Assembly: GCF_022206305.1 (NCBI RefSeq)
Contig: NZ_JAKOIW010000006.1
Coordinates: 211,756 to 275,755 of the forward strand
Source of the DNA: Gordonia sp. 'Campus'
Lineage (GTDB): Bacteria > Actinomycetota > Actinomycetes > Mycobacteriales > Mycobacteriaceae
Length of the DNA stretch: 64,000 nucleotides
Direction of reading: 5' to 3'
The position numbers were made by a program, and so were the translations under genes. Under the pieces are notes generated by a model that searched no databases, had not been told where the DNA came from, and saw only the letters and a program-made list of their open reading frames with translations. This document shows positions 8,227 through 16,510 of this stretch, piece by piece (position 1 is the first letter of the stretch; every line of letters starts with the position of its first letter).

Positions 8227-9315
8227 TCAGAGCCAGTCTCGCTTGCGGAACGAAACATATAGCCCCACAACCAGGATGAGGATCAGAGTGCCGCTGGTGA
8301 CGAAACCGGCCGTCTTCTCGAAACCGGGGAACGGCACGTTCTGTCCGTAGAAACCGGTGATGGCCGTCGGGACGGCGATGATGGCCGCCCAGGCGGTGAG
8401 CTTCTTCATGACCGTGTTCAGCCGTGCATCCGCGAGGGTCAGGTTGGTCTCGAAGACGGTGGTGATCATGTCCCGCAACGATTCCGTCCATTCCGAGGCG
8501 CGCAAGGCGTGGTCGTAGAGGTCGGAGAAGTGGGGGTCGAGTTCGGGTGGGGCGTGGTTGTCGAACCGGCGCCGCTGGATTCCCGCGATGACCTCGCGCA
8601 TCGGCAGGACCACCCGGCGCAGCACGACGAGGTCCTTGCGGAGGTCGTACGTGCGGCGCTGGAGTTCGCGGCCGGGGATGCGTTCGTCGAACAGCAGTGC
8701 CTCGAGATCCTCGATCTCGTCGTCGAGGCGCTGCACGGCGTCGAAGTGCCCGTCGACGACGACGTCGAGCAGGCCGTGCACCAGCGATCCGATCCCGTAC
8801 TGCATCGCACCACTGTCCGACCAGCGTCGGACCACCTCGTCCATGTCCACCGCCGACGTCAGCCGGACGGTGATGAGCGCGTTGCGCTTGACGAAGATCG
8901 AGATGCGGTGCAGGTCGAACATCCGCGCGCGGCCATGTCCGGAGGCGCGGAACTCGGTGCCTTTCGACGACGCGTCGTCGTTGTCCTCGTCGTCATCGGA
9001 GTCGTCGTCATCGTGGAGCGCGACCGCGTAGACCATGACGAAGGTGTGTCCGGAGTAGGTCACCGTCTTGACACGCTCGGCCGCCGCGACGGTGTCCTCC
9101 ATCGCGAAGGAGTCGAGCTCGAGCTCGGCGGCGAGCCGCGAGAGGGTCTCATGCGACGGGCATTCGACGTCGGCCCAGATCAAGGTGTCCTCTTTCTCGA
9201 GGCACGTCGAGATCGACTCCAGGTCGAACCCGTCCACCGGCTCGCCGTTCTCCCAGATCTGGCCACGCACTCGCTCGACGCCGCAGGGTTCCGACGAGTC
9301 GGTGGGCACTGTCAT
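8227..9315 (-). CDS. CorA-family divalent metal transporter with GQN in place of GMN
   Basis: CorA channels carry Mg2+ (or Co2+/Ni2+) as pentamers. The 362-residue protein has a large cytoplasmic N-terminal domain, long helices (HFDAVQRLDDEIEDLEALLFDE and following), and two C-terminal membrane segments, LTAWAAIIAVPTAITGFYG and TLILILVVGLYVSF, ending KRDWL. The selectivity loop between them reads YGQNVPFPG where classical CorA has YGMN. An acidic run (DDDDSDDDEDNDD) near residue 105 interrupts the N-terminal domain. The ATG at 9315 is chosen; an upstream ATG is out of frame. Metal specificity is uncertain. Confidence 0.82.
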   Translation of the reverse strand: MTVPTDSSEPCGVERVRGQIWENGEPVDGFDLESISTCLEKEDTLIWADVECPSHETLSRLAAELELDSFAMEDTVAAAERVKTVTYSGHTFVMVYAVALHDDDDSDDDEDNDDASSKGTEFRASGHGRARMFDLHRISIFVKRNALITVRLTSAVDMDEVVRRWSDSGAMQYGIGSLVHGLLDVVVDGHFDAVQRLDDEIEDLEALLFDERIPGRELQRRTYDLRKDLVVLRRVVLPMREVIAGIQRRRFDNHAPPELDPHFSDLYDHALRASEWTESLRDMITTVFETNLTLADARLNTVMKKLTAWAAIIAVPTAITGFYGQNVPFPGFEKTAGFVTSGTLILILVVGLYVSFRKRDWL

Positions 9316-9467
9316 GTGGTCATCGTGACACCACCCCCGGTGATTCCGCAGGTACGACAGGCGACGACATCTCGGCCGCACCGGGCAGGTGCACGCCGCG
9401 GGTAGCATCGATATCGGTGTCCGCTGACCGGTCGGGGCACCGATTCTCCAGGTAAGGCGGCGGTGGC

Positions 9468-10721
9468 ATGGTCGACAACAGCGTGGGTGGGCACCGGATG
9501 ATGCCTGCCCGCACGAGCGAGCAGATCCGCGAATGGTGCGATCGATCGGCGATCCCGGGCGAACGCCGCGAGCTGTCCGACACCGCGGCACTCCTCATCG
9601 CATCCGGCTACCTCACGCCGGGCGGACGCGCCATCGTCGTGCGTCGTATCTCCACCGGGCGGCCCATGCCGTCGATGTCGGCGGGCTTCGGTGACCTACG
9701 ACGACTCCAGCGGGCGATCGTCCAGATCGAGCACCAGCTGTCGAATCCGATGGTCCCGAGCGTGGTCGCGGCGGTGATGCGCAATCGGCTCAACGGCCTG
9801 CACCGGCGCCGGGAGGACGCACGCAAGCAGATCGTGGCCGCGAAGGGCGTGTTCGCGTCGGGCACCCGGGCGATCCGTCGCGAGCGACGGGAGAACGTCT
9901 ACCTCGAGATCGAGGAGCGCGAGCGTCTGTTCGCGGGCCTGCTGTGCACCCCGACACCCAACGTGAACGCCTCGAGCTACGTCCGAAGGGCCGGTACCGC
10001 GGCCTTCGACCGGATCGCCGGGATGGTCGGACAGGTGGCATCGAAGTCGGGCAACACCCAGGCGGGGCAGTGGGCCGACCAGTTCCTCTCGGGCACACGG
10101 TCGGTGGGCGGCCAGGGCGGTGAGTCCCCGGCGGGCGTCCCACGCAACGCGAATTTCGTGGACGGTTACGAGACGCTGCTGTACATCACCGGGCATTACT
10201 ACGACCGCATCCTCGACAACCCGGCCTGGCGGTCGGATCACTTCGAGGTCCAGCGCACCCAGGTGAATCTGCATGCCGAGGTCGCCGAGATCGCCGCCGA
10301 CGTCATCGCTTTGCGCGCAGTGCGCATCGACCTCGACCGCGCCAAGCGCAACGGCGGCTTCGACCGCACCTTCGCCGCACAGATCGACAAGCGCGAGACC
10401 ACGTTGCGGCCGGTGTGGACCGAACTCATCGATCGCGTACAGGCACTCAACGAGGTCGCGCACGTGGTCGAGTCGGCTGCGGTGGAACTCCAGGTCTTGT
10501 CGGAGTACAACAAGGCGGCGACGATCGACGACCGCATCGACGCACTGATCGCGCGGTCGGGCGACCGGGAGATCTCGGTCGACAACGCCAAGCGGCTCAC
10601 CGAACAGGTCCGCAGTGGCGAAGAGCAGCTGCGGATTTACCGGGATGTGTTGCAGGGCAACATCGCCCGTATTTCCCCCGCTGTCCCGCGTGAGCTACCC
10701 GCTCGTTACGAGCCTTCGTGA
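9468..10721 (+). CDS. Conserved hypothetical helical protein, 417 aa
   Basis: I do not recognise a characterised family. The protein is soluble, strongly charged and mostly helical, with arginine-rich stretches (RRREDARKQIVAAKG and RAIRRERRENVYLEIEERERL) and a C-terminal coiled-coil-like half (ALNEVAHVVESAAVELQVLSE). A small central aromatic patch reads YETLLYITGHYYDRIL. No signal peptide or membrane segment is visible. Its last 27 bp overlap the convergent thioesterase gene. It is monocistronic and divergent from the CorA gene. Confidence 0.7.
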   Translation: MVDNSVGGHRMMPARTSEQIREWCDRSAIPGERRELSDTAALLIASGYLTPGGRAIVVRRISTGRPMPSMSAGFGDLRRLQRAIVQIEHQLSNPMVPSVVAAVMRNRLNGLHRRREDARKQIVAAKGVFASGTRAIRRERRENVYLEIEERERLFAGLLCTPTPNVNASSYVRRAGTAAFDRIAGMVGQVASKSGNTQAGQWADQFLSGTRSVGGQGGESPAGVPRNANFVDGYETLLYITGHYYDRILDNPAWRSDHFEVQRTQVNLHAEVAEIAADVIALRAVRIDLDRAKRNGGFDRTFAAQIDKRETTLRPVWTELIDRVQALNEVAHVVESAAVELQVLSEYNKAATIDDRIDALIARSGDREISVDNAKRLTEQVRSGEEQLRIYRDVLQGNIARISPAVPRELPARYEPS

Positions 10722-11150
10722 CCAGCTGCTGAGGTAGGTCTTCTCGTCGGGGCTCAGGCGGCGCAGGGTGTGCTTCTCGATGTCGACCACGGCCATCTGG
10801 GTGCTCGCCACGCAGGCCGGGCGACTCCCGGGATCTCTGCCGGCACCACGGATCTCGTAGCCGATGGTGAAGTCGACCGAGCGGAACCTCTTGATCCACA
10901 TGCCGATTCGCAACGGCGAGTCCTCGTGGCGCAGCTGCGCCTGATATCGGATGTCGACGTGGACGATCATCGCACTGGTGATGAGCGGTGCGTAGGCTTC
11001 GCCGGCGCTGAGCAACCACGCGATCCGCGCCTCCTCCATCAGGGTCACCATCCGGGCGTGGTTGATGTGGCCGAAGGCGTCCATGTCCGACCATCGAACC
11101 CCGACCTCCGCGACGAAGGCGAAGTCCGACGACCCCAGTCTCTCGCTCAT
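10695..11150 (-). CDS. Hotdog-fold acyl-CoA thioesterase (4-hydroxybenzoyl-CoA thioesterase type)
   Basis: The 151-residue protein has the single-hotdog pattern VRWSDMDAFGHINHARMVTLMEEARIAW: the aspartate of SDMDAFGHINH is the usual catalytic residue, followed by the long central helix. Later strands VHVDIRYQAQLRHEDSPLRIGMWI and TQMAVVDIEKHTLRRLSPDE fit acyl-CoA thioesterases of the FcbC/YbgC group. The substrate is unknown. The ATG at 11150 gives a compact full-length domain. Confidence 0.85.
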   Translation of the reverse strand: MSERLGSSDFAFVAEVGVRWSDMDAFGHINHARMVTLMEEARIAWLLSAGEAYAPLITSAMIVHVDIRYQAQLRHEDSPLRIGMWIKRFRSVDFTIGYEIRGAGRDPGSRPACVASTQMAVVDIEKHTLRRLSPDEKTYLSSWSRRLVTSG

Positions 11151-11441
11151 CGACGCTCCTCCCGGGCGATCGTTCGGTCGGGTCGATGCTGGTCAGGCCG
11201 GTTGTGGACGGGATTCCCGCGGTGGGGCTGAACGGATGATGAACAGTGCATGTCGACTTTCGTTCGGCGACACGGAGCGGTGCGCGGTGTCGCAGTCGTG
11301 ACCTTCCACTCCGGTGGGTGCCGGGTAGTCTGGGAGTCTAGATGTCCGCGTCGGACCCATCGGTCGGCGCGGACTTGCACGTGGTGACACGACGAGGTCC
11401 GGGTGCACTCGGGGGGCACCGCCGGTGAGGGAGTTGGCAAC
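11151..11441. other. Intergenic region, no feature beyond promoters
   Basis: These 291 bp separate two divergent genes. I see no open frame with coding character, RNA or strong hairpin. TAGTCT near 11328 could be a -10 hexamer for the mycolyltransferase-like gene. Confidence 0.4.
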
Positions 11442-12419
11442 ATGTCGAGGCGATTGATCGCGGGTCTGGTGTGCCTGCTGGTGGGAGCGTTGGCGTCCCC
11501 TGCATTCGCCGACGCCGCACCCAAGCAGGTCGCTCGGATCGCCAAGGCCGAGAAGCTGAGCTCACTGCGCACCGACATCTGGGTCTTCTCCCCGGCGATG
11601 AACGAACGCATCAAGCTGTCGGTCCTCACCCCGGTCGGCGGTTCGACGCCGCGTTCGACGGTCTACATGCTCGACGGTGCCGGCGCCGACGGCGAGGTCA
11701 GCGACTGGATCACCAAGGGGCGGGCGGGCCGCTTCTTCGCCGACAAGAACGTCAACGTCGTGCTCCCCACCGGCGGCAAGGGCACCTTCTACACCGACTG
11801 GCAGAAGAAGGACGCGGCGCTCGGCAAACCGATGTGGGAGACGTTCCTCAGCAAGGAACTCCCACCGCTCATCGACGCGAAGTTCAACGGAAACGGCCGC
11901 AACGCGGTCATCGGATTGTCGATGGGCGGGCAGGCGGCCTTCTCGCTCGCCATCCGCCACCCCGAGCTGTACACCGGCGTCGCATCGCTCAGCGGGTGCC
12001 CACCGGTGTCGGGTCCGCTCAACGAGGCATACGTCCGCACGACCGTCGGCCGCGACGGCGGCGACGCGACCAACATGTGGGGCCCGTTCGGCTCCGCCGG
12101 ATGGCGCGCGCACGATCCGAGCCTGCATCTCGACCGGCTGCGGGGGAAGAACATCTTCATCGCCGCCGGCTCCGGCGCGGTCGGCCCACTCGATCTGAGG
12201 CGACAGATCGAACCCGAGGAGGGTCCGCGGGAGGTGGTGACGGCGTCGTCATCGGCGCTCGAACTCGGGGCCTACCGCTGCTCGCTCGAGTTCGCGATCA
12301 CTCTGCGCGCCGCCGGGGTGCCGTACACGGACGGTTTCCGTCTCATCGGCACCCACACCTGGGCCTACTGGGAGCGCGACCTCGAGGTGCTCTGGCCGAC
12401 CATCGGCCGGGGACTGTAG
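11442..12419 (+). CDS. Secreted antigen-85-type mycolyltransferase/esterase
   Basis: Antigen-85 enzymes transfer mycolates between trehalose lipids and arabinogalactan outside the membrane. The 325-residue protein has a Sec signal peptide (about residues 1-23, ending ASPAFA). The esterase D fold follows with strand VYMLDGAGADGEVSDW, the nucleophile elbow GLSMGG (Ser160) and a C-terminal GTHTWAYWERDL, where His305 completes the triad as in FbpA-C. GAGGGAG precedes the ATG at 11442. A plain secreted esterase is the alternative, but the H-x-W-x-Y-W motif favours mycolyltransferase. Confidence 0.85.
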   Translation: MSRRLIAGLVCLLVGALASPAFADAAPKQVARIAKAEKLSSLRTDIWVFSPAMNERIKLSVLTPVGGSTPRSTVYMLDGAGADGEVSDWITKGRAGRFFADKNVNVVLPTGGKGTFYTDWQKKDAALGKPMWETFLSKELPPLIDAKFNGNGRNAVIGLSMGGQAAFSLAIRHPELYTGVASLSGCPPVSGPLNEAYVRTTVGRDGGDATNMWGPFGSAGWRAHDPSLHLDRLRGKNIFIAAGSGAVGPLDLRRQIEPEEGPREVVTASSSALELGAYRCSLEFAITLRAAGVPYTDGFRLIGTHTWAYWERDLEVLWPTIGRGL

Positions 12420-12433
12420 ACCGGCCGTAACGC

Positions 12434-13501
12434 TCAGCTCCGGGGGCCGGCCCAGCTCTCCGCGAACCGCAGGAATGCGTCGTCCTCTTCGGCATGCGTG
12501 ATGGTCACCCGGACGCCGTCGCCGTCGAACGGACGGACCACGACCCCGGCGTCGACACACGCGCGGGCGAAGTCCATCGTCGCGACACCGAGGTCGAGCC
12601 ACACGAAGTTGGCCTGCGAATCCGGGACCCGGTAACCGGCGGCCCGCAGACGGTCGGTGACGCGGGCGCGTTCGGCGACGACGGCTTCGGTGCGGGCGAG
12701 CAGTTCGTCGCCTGCCTCGAGGCTGGCCAGGGCAGCGGCCTGCGCGACGCTGCTGACCGAGAACGGGACATGCACCTTGCCGAGCGCGGTGATGACCTCG
12801 GGGTCGGCGACCGCGTACCCGACGCGCAGACCCGCGAGACCGTAGGCCTTGGAAAAGGTCCGCAGGATCACCAGATTGGGGAACTCACGGCGCAGTTCCA
12901 AAGCGTTGTAGGCCTGGTTCGACGGCAGCCGCAGGTATTCGAAGTACGCCTCGTCGAGGGCGACGACGATGTCGGACGGCACACGGGTGAGGAAGTCGCG
13001 CAGATCATCGGCCTCGACGACGGTGCCCGTCGGGTTGTTGGGGTTGCACACGAAGATCAGCCGGGTGCGGTCGGTGACGGCGTCGGCCATCGCGCGGAGG
13101 TCGTAGGTGAGGTCGCCGGTGAGGGGCACCTGGACTGGCGTCGCGCCGGCGACGCGGGTGGCGAGGGGGTAGGTCTCGAAAGACCGCCAGCCGAAGACGA
13201 CCTCGTCACCGGGACCGCTGGTGATGAGAATCAGGTTCTGGCACAGGATGACCGAGCCGCAGCCCACCTGCACCTCGTCTTCGGTGACGCCGAGTTCCTT
13301 GGCGAGGGCGGCGGTGAGCGCGACCATCCCGTTGTCGGGGTAGCGGTTGACCGCGGCAGCGGCGGCGCCGATGGCGTGCAGCACGCTGGGCAGCGGGCGC
13401 TCGGTCACTTCGTTGCTCGCGAGTTTCACGGCCCCCGGAAACGTCTTGCCCGGTACATACACGGGAAGGTCGTCCAGATCGGGGCGGATTCGCAAGCTCA
13501 C
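12434..13501 (-). CDS. pat: Aromatic amino acid aminotransferase (HisC2/Pat)
   Basis: Pat is a PLP-dependent class I/II aminotransferase acting on phenylalanine, tyrosine and histidinol phosphate; Rv3772 is the relative. The 355-residue protein begins VSLRIRPDLDDLPVYVPGKTFPGAVKLASNE, the conserved HisC2 N-terminus, supporting the GTG at 13501. Further motifs are NRYPDNG, CNPNNPTG, the aspartate-tyrosine pair in VVALDEAYFEYL, and the PLP lysine in TFSKAYGLAGLRVGY. tyrA lies about 5 kb away, so tyrosine/phenylalanine functions are loosely clustered. Confidence 0.9.
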   Translation of the reverse strand: MSLRIRPDLDDLPVYVPGKTFPGAVKLASNEVTERPLPSVLHAIGAAAAAVNRYPDNGMVALTAALAKELGVTEDEVQVGCGSVILCQNLILITSGPGDEVVFGWRSFETYPLATRVAGATPVQVPLTGDLTYDLRAMADAVTDRTRLIFVCNPNNPTGTVVEADDLRDFLTRVPSDIVVALDEAYFEYLRLPSNQAYNALELRREFPNLVILRTFSKAYGLAGLRVGYAVADPEVITALGKVHVPFSVSSVAQAAALASLEAGDELLARTEAVVAERARVTDRLRAAGYRVPDSQANFVWLDLGVATMDFARACVDAGVVVRPFDGDGVRVTITHAEEDDAFLRFAESWAGPRS

Positions 13502-13557
13502 CCGACCAATGTAGGCCCCGGTCCACAACGGGCAAAAAGTGGCTCTGACCAAACGGT

Positions 13558-13587
13558 TTGCTAGTCAGCGCGCGGGGTGTGTAACCT
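13558..13587 (+). promoter_or_regulatory. Probable sigma-A promoter of tRNA-Ser(GCU)
   Basis: A -35 hexamer TTGCTA (13558-13563) and a -10 hexamer TAACCT (13582-13587) are separated by 18 bp, placing transcription start about 26 bp before the mature tRNA. Confidence 0.5.
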
Positions 13588-13619
13588 TTCGACTCGGTAG
13601 TTCGGAAGGACTCCGCCGA

Positions 13620-13711
13620 GGAGGCGTGCCAGAGCGGCCGAATGGGACTCACTGCTAATGAGTTGTCTCGCTAAAACGGGACCGGAGGTTCAAATCCTCT
13701 CGCCTCCGCCA
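13620..13711 (+). tRNA. tRNA-Ser(GCU)
   Basis: Acceptor arms GGAGGCG (13620-13626) and CGCCTCC (13701-13707) are fully paired. The anticodon arm reads ACTCA-CTGCTAA-TGAGT with anticodon GCT, reading AGC/AGU. A long variable arm (class II) and encoded CCA are present. Confidence 0.96.
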
Positions 13712-13733
13712 GCCGTAGTCGGCCGACCGCGGT

Positions 13734-13767
13734 ACAACTGAACAGCACGACACAACTGAACAGCACG
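13734..13767 (+). repeat. Tandem 16-bp direct repeat before tRNA-Arg(ACG)
   Basis: ACAACTGAACAGCACG occurs at 13734-13749 and again at 13752-13767, an 18-bp period. The second copy ends on the first base of the mature tRNA, so it spans the RNase P cleavage site. It may be a small replication slip in the spacer. Confidence 0.75.
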
Positions 13768-13839
13768 CGCCCGTAGCTCAACGGATAGAGCATCTGACTA
13801 CGGATCAGAAGGTTTGGGGTTCGAATCCCTACGGGCGCA
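13767..13839 (+). tRNA. tRNA-Arg(ACG)
   Basis: Acceptor arms GCGCCCG (13767-13773) and CGGGCGC (13832-13838) pair fully. The anticodon loop CTACGGA gives ACG, which reads CGU and, after A34-to-inosine editing, CGC and CGA. No CCA is encoded (CACT follows), unlike the three serine tRNAs here. The editing enzyme gene tadA lies at 19890. Confidence 0.96.
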
Positions 13840-13844
13840 CTCGC

Positions 13845-13879
13845 AGAAGCCCGCCACCGGTTCACGGTGGCGGGCTTCT
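13845..13879. terminator. Perfect 15-bp stem terminator shared by tRNA-Arg and helR
   Basis: AGAAGCCCGCCACCG (13845-13859) and CGGTGGCGGGCTTCT (13865-13879) are exact inverted repeats with a 5-nt loop. It lies between the tRNA end and the convergent helR stop and can act on both strands. Confidence 0.8.
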
Positions 13880-13908
13880 CCGTTCGGCGCTTCCCGCAGC
13901 TCCGTGAG

Positions 13909-16110
13909 CTACGTGTCGAGGATCACCAGCTGTTGGGTCGCGCGCGTCATCGACACATACCGATCCACCGCGCCCTCGATACCGGCCCCGAACGAGTCCG
14001 GGTCGACGAGGACGACGAGATCGAACTCGAGACCCTTCGCGAGAGTCGGTGTCAGCGACCGCACCCGGTCGGTGGCGGCGAAGCCTGGTTCGCCGATGAC
14101 GCAGGCCGTCCCCTCGGGGTGGGTCGCCGTCCACTCGTGGACGATGTCGTCGAGTTCGGAGCGTCGGCGGTGGGTGACCGGGATTCCGGTGCTCCGCACC
14201 GATGTCGGGACATTGGCGTCCGGGAGTGCAGCGCGGATGACGGGTGCCGCCGCATCCATGATCTCCTCGGGCGTCCGGTAGTTGATGGTCAGGCCGGCCA
14301 TGGTGACGTCGTCGAAGCCGACTCGCCGCAGCCGCTCCGCCCAGCTCTCGACGAACCCGCGTCGTGCCTGGGCACGGTCGCCGACCACGGTGAAGCTCTT
14401 CGACGGGCAGCGGCTCAGCAGCATCTGCCACTGGGCATCGGTCAGTTCCTGGGCCTCGTCGACGATGACGTGCGCGTACGGGCCGGCGAGACGATCGGTG
14501 TCGGTCGGGTCGTCGATCGTCCCGTCGCCGAGATTGTCGCGGAGGTTCTCGTGCCGGAGCATCGACATCACGCCCTCGCCGTCGTCGTGGACCTCGGCGG
14601 CGATCAGATCCTCCACCACCTGGTCGATCCGCTCGCGCCCGGCGTCGAGCTCGGCCTGCCGGGTGCGGCGCAGTGCTGGTGCCTCCGGGTCGCCGATCCG
14701 CTGCCGCGCGGCGTCGAGGAGGGGGAGGTCGGCGTCGGTCCACGCGGCGGGATCCGTGCGCTGCAATGCCGCGGTCTCGGCGGGTGTCAGCCACGGCGCG
14801 CACATGCGCAGGTAGGCGGGCACCGACCACAGGTCGCCGACGATCTCGGCGGCGTCGAGTATCGGCCACGCGCGGGAGAACGCCGTCATGAGGTCGACGT
14901 TCGCCGCAAGGGCCCGCCGCAGCGGACCATACGGAACGTCGTCGTCATGCCGGTCGGCGATGATCGACACCAGTTCCTCCCACACCTCGTCGCGAGCGTC
15001 GTTGTGCGGTGTGCCGCGTTCCGGGGCGTCGAAGGCGTCGGCCCAGTCGGTGGCCGTGAGAGTGATTTCCGCCCAGGGGGTTTCGACACGGAACGACGTG
15101 GTGGGCGGTTGCTCGTAGAACCTGACCGCGGGCTCGATGGCACTCACCATTCGTGCCGACGACTTCAGCTGCGCCACTTCGTCGTCCACCTCGGGCACGG
15201 CGCGAGCACCTTCGACGACCAGGTCGACGAGGGTGCAGGTCTGCACACTCTCCTCGCCGAGGCTCGGCAGTACGTCGGCGACATAGGCCAGATACGGTCG
15301 GTGCGGTCCGACGACGAGCAGTCCGCCGCGGTTGCCGGCGAGTCGCGGGTCGGCGTAGACGAGGTAGGCCGCACGATGCAGCGCGACCACAGTCTTTCCC
15401 GTGCCGGGCCCTCCGTCGACGACGAGCACGCCGTGCGACCCGGCGCGGATGATCGCATCCTGGTCGGTGGCGATGGTGCCCAATACATCCCGCATCCGCG
15501 GTGATCGGCTGGCACCCAGGTCGGCGATGAAGGCCGACTGGTCGTCGAGTGCCGCATGCCGGGCGAGGACCGCCGGATCGTCGACGAACACCTCGTCCCA
15601 GTAGTCGGTGATCCGACCGTGGGTCCAGCGGTAGCGGCGTCGACTGACGAGTCCCATCGGGTCGCGGTGGGTCGCGGCGAAGAACGGTGCGGCGAGCGGT
15701 GTCCGCCAGTCGATGAGCAAGGTCTCGCCGTGCGCATCGGTGAGACCGAGCCGTCCGACGTAGACGGGTTCCCCGTCGTCGCCGTTGTCGCTGTCGTTGT
15801 CGCCCACCAGTCGGCCCAGGCACACGTCGAGTCGGAACCGGCGCAGGGTGCGGATACGTGAACTCAGCTGATGGATCTCCATGTCGCGGTCGACAGCTCG
15901 CCGGCCCTTGCCGCCGGCGGAGCGGCGCAGCTCGTCGAGTCTGCTCTCCGCGTGGGCGAGCGAGAGTCGGAGATTGGCGGCGATGGAAGCGAAATGCGCT
16001 GTGTCGTCGGCGATGAGGTCGGGGTCGTTCTTGGCGATCAGATGCTCGGGCAGGTCGAAGACCCGGTCGGTCTGTGAGATCGGAGCCGAAGAGGGGTTCG
16101 GAGTGGGCAT
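13909..16110 (-). CDS. helR: HelR, RNA polymerase-recycling helicase-like ATPase (rifamycin resistance)
   Basis: HelR is a UvrD/HelD-like ATPase that pushes rifamycins off RNA polymerase and protects transcription (known for Streptomyces venezuelae and Mycobacterium abscessus). The 733-residue protein has an N-terminal coiled-coil arm (SLAHAESRLDELRRSAGGKG and on). The HelD-type segment YVGRLGLTDAHGETLLIDWR follows, then Walker A DGGPGTGKT (about 232-240), Walker B VIVDEAQELTDAQW, motif FTVVGDRAQARRGF and the C-terminal YVSMTRATQQLVIL. ATG 16110 is preferred; an in-frame ATG at 16185 would lie upstream of the expected transcription start. The promoter carries an RAE at 16193-16212. Confidence 0.9.
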   Translation of the reverse strand: MPTPNPSSAPISQTDRVFDLPEHLIAKNDPDLIADDTAHFASIAANLRLSLAHAESRLDELRRSAGGKGRRAVDRDMEIHQLSSRIRTLRRFRLDVCLGRLVGDNDSDNGDDGEPVYVGRLGLTDAHGETLLIDWRTPLAAPFFAATHRDPMGLVSRRRYRWTHGRITDYWDEVFVDDPAVLARHAALDDQSAFIADLGASRSPRMRDVLGTIATDQDAIIRAGSHGVLVVDGGPGTGKTVVALHRAAYLVYADPRLAGNRGGLLVVGPHRPYLAYVADVLPSLGEESVQTCTLVDLVVEGARAVPEVDDEVAQLKSSARMVSAIEPAVRFYEQPPTTSFRVETPWAEITLTATDWADAFDAPERGTPHNDARDEVWEELVSIIADRHDDDVPYGPLRRALAANVDLMTAFSRAWPILDAAEIVGDLWSVPAYLRMCAPWLTPAETAALQRTDPAAWTDADLPLLDAARQRIGDPEAPALRRTRQAELDAGRERIDQVVEDLIAAEVHDDGEGVMSMLRHENLRDNLGDGTIDDPTDTDRLAGPYAHVIVDEAQELTDAQWQMLLSRCPSKSFTVVGDRAQARRGFVESWAERLRRVGFDDVTMAGLTINYRTPEEIMDAAAPVIRAALPDANVPTSVRSTGIPVTHRRRSELDDIVHEWTATHPEGTACVIGEPGFAATDRVRSLTPTLAKGLEFDLVVLVDPDSFGAGIEGAVDRYVSMTRATQQLVILDT

Positions 16111-16176
16111 CGAGGACGGCACAGATGAAGCTCCGTATCGGCAGGCGGCAAGGGACTCTCGGCAGGTGAGACAGCG

Positions 16177-16207
16177 ATTCTGCACCGGTCAGGGGGTCTT
16201 GCGGCAA
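16177..16207 (-). promoter_or_regulatory. Candidate helR promoter
   Basis: On the minus strand, TTGCCG (16207-16202) and CAGAAT (16182-16177) resemble -35 and -10 hexamers with a 19-bp spacer. The -35 lies inside the RAE. This placement is inferred from sequence alone. Confidence 0.45.
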
Positions 16208-16212
16208 GCCCC
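16193..16212 (-). promoter_or_regulatory. Rifamycin-associated element (RAE)
   Basis: Read on the minus strand, 16212-16193 is GGGGCTTGCCGCAAGACCCC, an inverted repeat that matches the published RAE consensus, as I recall it, at about 17 of 20 positions. RAEs lie upstream of rifamycin-inducible resistance genes in actinobacteria, including helR. It sits 83 bp upstream of the helR ATG. Confidence 0.85.
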
Positions 16213-16326
16213 CGTCCAGGGCTTATGGTGAAAGGGGATCAAAGAGCGTCACTCGCAGGTGAACCGGACCCTCATGTCACTTGTCCCGTTGCACGGCCGA
16301 GGTATTGCGGGCGGCGGTGCGGTATG

Positions 16327-16356
16327 TGAAAGTACTTTCAGTTCACGACTGTGAAC
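16327..16356. repeat. Two abutting perfect palindromes
   Basis: TGAAAGTACTTTCA (16327-16340) is a perfect 14-bp palindrome. It abuts GTTCAC-GACT-GTGAAC (16341-16356), a 6-bp inverted repeat with a 4-bp spacer. The pair looks like a regulator binding region in a gene-free stretch between helR and the MmpS-like gene. Confidence 0.7.
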
Positions 16357-16382
16357 TTCGATCGGTGGGGCCTTGTCAGGGG

Positions 16383-16510
16383 GCTGCCGCCCCCGTGTAT
16401 CGGGGGTGGGGCGGCAGCGCGGCCACGCGGGACCCGTGGGCCGATGATTCCGACTCTTCGTTTCGTGAAGTCGTTGCTGTGCAACAGGTCTCGGAGTACT
16501 AAGTCGGATC
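16383..16510. ncRNA. Candidate structured non-coding RNA
   Basis: Within a gene-free region of about 540 bp, a stack of pairings is visible. GCTGCCGCCCC (16383-16393) pairs with GGGGCGGCAGC (16408-16418). GATTCCGACT (16446-16455) pairs with AGTCGGATC (16502-16510), one base bulged. That long-range stem encloses hairpins with stems CTTC/GAAG and GTTGC/GCAAC, giving a three-way-junction shape. Short open frames across it lack coding character. The strand is undecided because the helices form in either orientation. I cannot match it to a known RNA family. Confidence 0.4.

Noticed and set aside
13867-15504. 545-residue open frame on the plus strand across helR
   Set aside because: It is antisense to a protein with complete helicase motifs; its translation is low-complexity and lacks a start with a Shine-Dalgarno.
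16383-16510. 6C RNA, SRP RNA, tmRNA or RNase P RNA
   Set aside because: I looked for the C-rich double loops of 6C RNA, the GGAAGGAAGCAG core of SRP RNA and RNase P conserved blocks, and found none.
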